Below are positions 59,629 through 64,000 of a DNA stretch of 64,000 nt, piece by piece (the stretch's first letter is position 1; each line of letters begins with the position of its first letter). Both the position numbers and the translations under genes were made by a program. Location: positions 7,564,001 to 7,628,000 of the forward strand of contig JANUWF010000008.1 of NCBI GenBank assembly GCA_026120185.1. The letters run 5' to 3'. The DNA comes from Voacanga thouarsii (Eukaryota; Streptophyta; Magnoliopsida; Gentianales; Apocynaceae). The notes beneath the pieces are model-generated. The model saw only the letters and a program-made list of their open reading frames with translations. It was not told where the DNA came from and ran no database searches.

Positions 59629-60190
59629 ACATTGTCATCTACAAAGGTTTGGTTGTCTAGTCAATTCAGTATGAAGGACTTGGGAGAAGCCAGCTATATT
59701 CTCGGGATTAGGCTTCTTAGAAATAGGAAGCAGAGAATGTTTGGGGTTATCCCAAGCGACATACATTGACAAGATGTTGGCCAAGTACAGCATGGACTCA
59801 TGCAAGGGAACTCTAATCCCTTGCAGACATGGGTTGTCATTTTCTTCGAAGGACTGTCCTAAGTCTCAAGAAGAAAAAGACAGAATGAGTAGGATTCCCT
59901 ACGTTTCGGCTGTGGGAAGTTTCATGTACGCCATACTGTGTACTAGGCCAGATATCTGCTTTGCCGTGGGCTTAGTTAGCAGATATCAGTCAAACCCAGG
60001 GGAGATTCATTGGCAAGTTGTAAAGCATATTCTCAAGTACCTCAAGGGAACGAGAGATTATATGCTAGTTTACAGGGCTGATGATTTGGTTCCTACAGGA
60101 TACACAGACTCAGACTTCCAGGCGGATAAGGATGAGGGAAAATTCACTAGTAGATATGTCTTCACCTTGTCTGGAGGAGCAATTTCATAG
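59629..60190 (+). pseudogene. Copia reverse transcriptase, C-terminal part, and start of RNase H
   Basis: After the inserted LTR the protein resumes with QFSMKDLGEASYILG. A one-base insertion in a GGGG run near 59738 shifts the frame. The new frame gives LSQATYIDKMLAKYSM, then YVSAVGSFMYAILCTRPDI and HWQVVKHILKYLKGTRDYM. RNase H begins with GYTDSDFQADKDE (first acidic residue). A TAG at 60188-60190, where the family has tryptophan, ends the frame. Confidence 0.92.
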
Positions 60191-60574
60191 AGGAGTATCA
60201 AGCAGTCTTGTATTGCTGACTCAACAATGGAAGCTGAGTATGTGGCAGCTTCGGAGGCGTCCAAGGAAGCAATTTGGCTCCGGAAGTTCCTTTCAGAACT
60301 TGGAGTCGTACCACATATGGACAGGCCGGTTGTGATGTATTGTGACAACACTGAAGCAGTATCGCAATCTAAGGAACCTCGGAACCACAAGAAGGGAAAA
60401 CATATAGAGAGGAAGTACCACCTGATGCGGGATTTCATCCAGAGGCGGGAAGTCGTGGTGGAGCATATTGCCTCAGAAAACAATCTAGCAGATCCATTCA
60501 CCAAGCCTTTGACTAAGAGAGTCTTAAAGAGACACTTAGACGCTATAGGGGTGGGCACCTATGGGCTTACCTAG
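60191..60574 (+). pseudogene. Copia RNase H, C-terminal part
   Basis: It continues the frame after the TAG: STMEAEYVAASEA (catalytic Glu), VVMYCDNTEAVSQS (catalytic Asp), HIERKYHLMRDF and the terminal ENNLADPFTKPLTKR. The natural stop TAG at 60572-60574 closes the polyprotein shortly before the polypurine tract. All acidic residues I expect are present. Confidence 0.92.
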
Positions 60575-60580
60575 TCTTAG

Positions 60581-60596
60581 AGTGCAAGTGGGAGAT
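60581..60596 (+). promoter_or_regulatory. Polypurine tract of the copia element
   Basis: AGTGCAAGTGGGAGAT directly before TGTTGG of the 3' LTR. Confidence 0.85.
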
Positions 60597-62638
60597 TGTT
60601 GGATTGTATGCCCTTTTAGACTAGGTTTCTGATGTAAAATCGAATATTTTAATAAAAGAATTTATTTTCAGAAATTATTTGTGAATTTACTTTTTGTTTG
60701 TGCACGATTTTCGTTTGGAACAGATCCATTATGTTTAAATAAGTGATCCATGTGAATGGTGGTCTTTCACAGTAAGGTATGGATCACGGGTTATTTTACA
60801 CATAAACATTTGTTCTTAACCTATTGATGAGACTAGGAATCTCATCATGTTTAGGTTATTATGTTATGAATTCTAAATGGGGAATGGCTTACCTTTAGCC
60901 AGTGAGTAGTCCACTCACTTCATAACATAAGCGTATTTAAATACGTAGGACAGGACCTGTAGTAGTGGTTTCTAAAAGTACTATATGATAGAAACCTAGA
61001 CTACAACAGCTACATCGTGGACTAATACTCTACGATTTGAGTATGAGTTGGTGGTCTGGCGAAGCTGGAAGCATACACTTTAATTTGCTATAGTTGAGGT
61101 TCTATCATAGGGCCAATATACTTGCATGTTGGATATGTATGACTAGTTAGTTAAGACAGACTTGTACAAGATAGTTTCTGCACTATATTGCCCCTTGTGG
61201 TTGTCCGAATGGTCTAAAATGTCCAGGGTCCTGGGAAACATGACTTGGATGTTTGCTTTAGGGTAGCTCCCTTGGAAAGCGGAAACACTCCAGGAAGTCG
61301 TGGATCATTGGACTAGAAGCCTAAGGATGGTAGATGTCATTTAGAGGGGTGGTAGTACACTTCTTCCTCTCTAAATGTACGGCGATGTGTAGAGGGGTAT
61401 TTTAGTCATTTCACCTGTAGGTCGGAGACTTTGCTAATGCAACATTGTCCTTGGGGTTAATATTTTCTTATGGTGATATTAGGAAATATTTAAAATGCAA
61501 AATACATCTATTTATATAGCAGGGGTATTTTGGTCATTTTAGCAGCCAAGGCGATGTGTCTTTTTGGTCCTCGGAACAGCCCGTAAGTCCTAACTACTTT
61601 TGGGTTGAGGAATTGGTCTCAGTTGAAGAGGATTTTATTTTATTTTATTTTATTTTATTTTATTCAGGAAGTCTAATTTATTATTGGACTGGAATAAAAT
61701 AAATAAATAAATAAAATAGGGGTTGAGATAAAATTAATTATCTAGTTTATTTGGTTAATTAATTATTCAGGGCCTAGGTCTAGTATGAATAATTAGGAAA
61801 TTAACCTGGGCTTAAATTAGGGGAAATAATTAATATTTAATTATTTATTGGGTTATTTATATAGGCACAAGAAATAAATAATTAAAGATTAATTATTTTG
61901 GTTCATTTGAGCTCATTAATTATTTATTGGGTTATTTATGTAAGCCCAGAAAATAAATAATTAATGTTTATTATTTTGGGCCTTTTGGGTCCAAGGAAAA
62001 TAATAAATATTTTTCTGTCCTAATAGCTTGGACCTTAGGGTTTTTCTAGATACGGTTAAGAGGAGTTTAGGGTTAGGCAAACTGATTCTCAAGATAACAT
62101 CCGGGTGTTTTGCAATCCCGGGGATATGTTTATCAGATAATGAGAGACCTAATTTTGGCTAACTAATAAACAACTCTTTGGAAAAAGAAAAACCCTAGTT
62201 TTCCATACCGAACAGAAGACTCACGTCTCTCTGGAGAGCCTCACGTAAGCTCCCTCTCTCACGCCTCCCTCTTCTTGGTTTCTCCTTGGAGCTTTGCTAA
62301 CCAATAGCAAGTGAACCAAGGAGATTTGAGACCATTCTTCTTCTCTGTTGTGTTCACCGACTAGATGTTAGGCTGAAGAATATCCCGAGAGTTGGAAAGC
62401 TAGGCGTTCATGCAAATAAGGCAGAGTAGAAGGCTAGCGGGTGTTCAACCGAAAGATTCTTCAAGTGGGTAAAGCGAGGCGATTCCAGTCGTTCAATCTG
62501 CTCTTACTCAACCTAGAAGGGTTAAGGAGCACAAATGTATGATCTTCATGCTTCTGTATAGCCTTTAAGGCTTGGTTTTATTTTTCTCTGTTTAATTTTT
62601 TACACTACCAGTGCATGCCCCTGTTTTACGTTCCCTCA
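60597..62638 (+). repeat. 3' LTR of the copia element
   Basis: 2042 bp, TGTTGG...CCCTCA, almost the same length as the 5' LTR and differing at scattered positions and in the TTTTA repeat number (about 61633). After it the chromovirus pol resumes. Confidence 0.93.
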
Positions 62639-63400
62639 CTCTCCAAAATGAAGTACTAGGCCAAATGAATTCTGGCTCCATTAATTTCTGTACTTATTTC
62701 TTAAACTCCTGTAATTCTGTAGGTGCCATTCAATAAGGAGTTCATGAAATTAGCTTTGCTAATGTCACTAATTCAATAGAGAATTCTACTTCTCTCTTCA
62801 ATGGTAATTCCTTCAATTCCACTGGAAAAACATCCAAATACTCATTATAATAGAAACTTCTTCAGGTTTCTCAACCCCTCCTGACTTATTAATTACATAG
62901 TCCCAGTACACTATTTTCAATTATCTTCCAGGCCTTGAGTCCTGATATGCAAGTATTACCTTTCTTTCCAGTCTCGTCTACAAATTCTAATATAGGTTTC
63001 CAGGCTGATAGAATTGTACTGCTTTATATCTTCAGTCAACCTGATTACAATGCTGGGGTAGCCAGTCCATGCTCAAGATAGTATCTTAGCCCTCCATGGG
63101 CAGGCATATCAAATCTCTTCCAAAATTTCATTTCCTACCAAGATCTTACATTCCTTATGTACTTTCTCACTATTCATCTATTCATCTCACTATTCATCTA
63201 CCTTATGAAATTTCTTCCTCCTTTTTATCCACATAATATCAAGAAATACATTAGCTGTAAAGGAATGTGTAGGATCTACCAATACTTTAGCATCATGATT
63301 TAAAGCTAAAAAGTATACATTTCACTACTACGACATGATCATCCATCTTCTTTGATACAATCACTCGAGCATTTACTTGGTTTAGCAGGTTCGGCTATAG
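62639..63400 (-). pseudogene. Chromovirus-like protease and start of reverse transcriptase
   Basis: Reading the minus strand downward: at 63250-63290 VLVDPTHSF is the protease active site with the usual G-A pair between DP and T missing. At about 63030-63080 comes DTILSMDWLPQH, the DxxLGMDWL motif of gypsy proteases. Near 62830 DVFP-like residues and ELKELP occur in broken frames. At 62640-62720 TELQEFKK and PEFIWPSTSFW mark the start of reverse transcriptase. The copia element interrupts exactly after FW. Multiple stops. Confidence 0.8.
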
Positions 63401-64000
63401 GAGTAGAAGCATGTCTAGGTTCTCTCTTTCTAGTCCTGCCCTCTGCTCTTGATTGTTTCTTCCTGGTCAATTTTATCCTCCTATCCTTGGGGGGTGAGGG
63501 CAATTGAAACTCTTATGTCTTTCCTTCCTATAATTAAAGGATCTAAAAGAGGGTTGTCATTCAATCAGGCCTCCACTCCTCTGCATCATTCTTTTCTTCT
63601 GTCATGAAGGTCTTCTAAATCTTTTCTGAACTGTACTCCAAAATTCACTTCGATTTCTCTCACTCATATCCTCATTTATGCTAACATTCTCTTTAGTTCT
63701 GAACTAGTAGGAATTGTATAGGATTCAGCTGTATTAAATCCTTCACCTTTCTCTGCATCAAGGTGTAACCAAACCAGTATGTCTGGAGTCACTTTCCAAT
63801 TCTTCTTCGAACTCTTCGACGACAAGTATCTTCGGCTTGGGTACCTCCTAATCTCTTCATATCTCAACATCCTCGAAATATAATATCTCATCTTCTAATA
63901 TTCCAAGAGTATCCCTGCCAAATTCCTTCTCATTATCCTCAGACAATACTACACCATCGGGGACACTATCCTCCTCATCACTATCCTGATAGCATGATTT
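63401..64000 (-). pseudogene. Chromovirus-like gag region, not resolved
   Basis: Expected to hold the end of gag by position. The minus strand has a 71-residue frame (63676-63891) and an acidic stretch (DSDEEDSVPDGVVLSEDNE near 63940). No zinc knuckle can be made out, and I cannot assign domains. The sequence continues outside the window. Confidence 0.4.

Larger units (their letters stand above)
48593..62638 (+). mobile_element. Nearly complete Ty1/copia element, + strand
   Basis: LTRs at 48593-50624 (2032 bp) and 60597-62638 (2042 bp) share TGTTGG...CCCTCA ends and closely similar sequence. A tRNA-Met primer site, long leader, gag, protease, integrase, reverse transcriptase, RNase H and polypurine tract follow in copia order. 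The flanks read ACTCT on both sides if the last A of the LTR is counted into the duplication, otherwise CTCT. A solo gypsy-type LTR (4268 bp) splits reverse transcriptase. Without that insert it is about 9.8 kb. Only a handful of stops and two frameshifts break the coding part, so this is one of the youngest elements here. It sits in the chromovirus reverse transcriptase. Confidence 0.93.
36940..64000 (-). mobile_element. Minus-strand chromovirus-like Ty3/gypsy element (extends past window)
   Basis: The 3' LTR is 36940-40751. Internal pieces in minus-strand order are protease and reverse-transcriptase start (62639-63400), reverse transcriptase middle (48200-48592), reverse transcriptase end and RNase H (42453-42982), and integrase with a chromodomain-like tail (40752-42400). 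They join across two insertions whose target duplications (GTTTG and ACTCT) are present. The 5' LTR and most of gag lie beyond position 64000. Confidence 0.85.

Noticed and set aside
63177..63205. Short tandem TCACTATTCATCTA repeat as a possible array
   Set aside because: Only two copies; ordinary slippage in decayed pol.
1..64000. Endogenous pararetrovirus
   Set aside because: All reverse transcriptases are flanked by integrase and LTRs of copia or gypsy type; no movement or coat protein motifs seen.

Overview
This window looks like repeat-rich (probably heterochromatic) nuclear DNA of a flowering plant, most likely a eudicot. It is AT-rich and almost entirely built of LTR retrotransposons. 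Their primer-binding sites match plant initiator tRNA-Met or the Athila-type GGCGCC site, and their Gag-Pol proteins are plant Ty1/copia and Ty3/gypsy types. I found no convincing host protein-coding gene, no genuine tRNA or rRNA gene and no CRISPR array. Every long open frame that can be recognised is retrotransposon Gag or Pol, and nearly all are broken by stops or frameshifts. The remaining open frames fall in LTRs or simple repeats.

Left block (1-6995): the 3' end of a decayed copia element (+ strand pol, with a 211-bp tandem duplication in reverse transcriptase), its LTR (2005 to about 3750), an AT-rich unassigned spacer with a roughly 185-bp tandem duplication, and a related copia LTR (5583-6995).

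Middle block (6996-35238): a minus-strand Ty3/gypsy element with very large LTRs (6996-14967 including an insert, and 31145-35238) and a crippled internal region (14968-17649 and 30478-31144). It has been split by a minus-strand Sirevirus-like copia element (17650-30477), which is itself interrupted by a truncated gypsy-type LTR (about 20500-24398). A further solo LTR (7778-11139) sits inside the 3' LTR.

Right block (35263-64000): an Athila/Tat-type LTR with its primer-binding site (35263-36833) received a minus-strand chromovirus-like gypsy element (3' LTR 36940-40751, internal region running past the window end). That element was then hit by a solo gypsy-type LTR (42983-48199, TSD GTTTG), which holds a reversed solo copia LTR (45695-48193, TSD GTTAC). 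It was also hit by a nearly complete + strand copia element (48593-62638, flanked by ACTCT). That copia element in turn carries another solo gypsy-type LTR in its reverse transcriptase (55356-59623, TSD TAGGG). The nesting is up to four levels deep and its order can be read from target-site duplications.

The most unusual signal is a tRNA-like module with good A and B boxes. It lies at a roughly constant place, 130-330 bp from the 5' end, in six of the large gypsy-type LTRs. Other signals worth a look are a shared LTR block carrying the palindrome TTGAGTACTCAA, sister LTRs that grew entirely different microsatellites at the same site, a mosaic 3' LTR, a head-to-head copia LTR pair able to form hairpin RNA, and loss of the protease active-site glycine in all three recognisable proteases.
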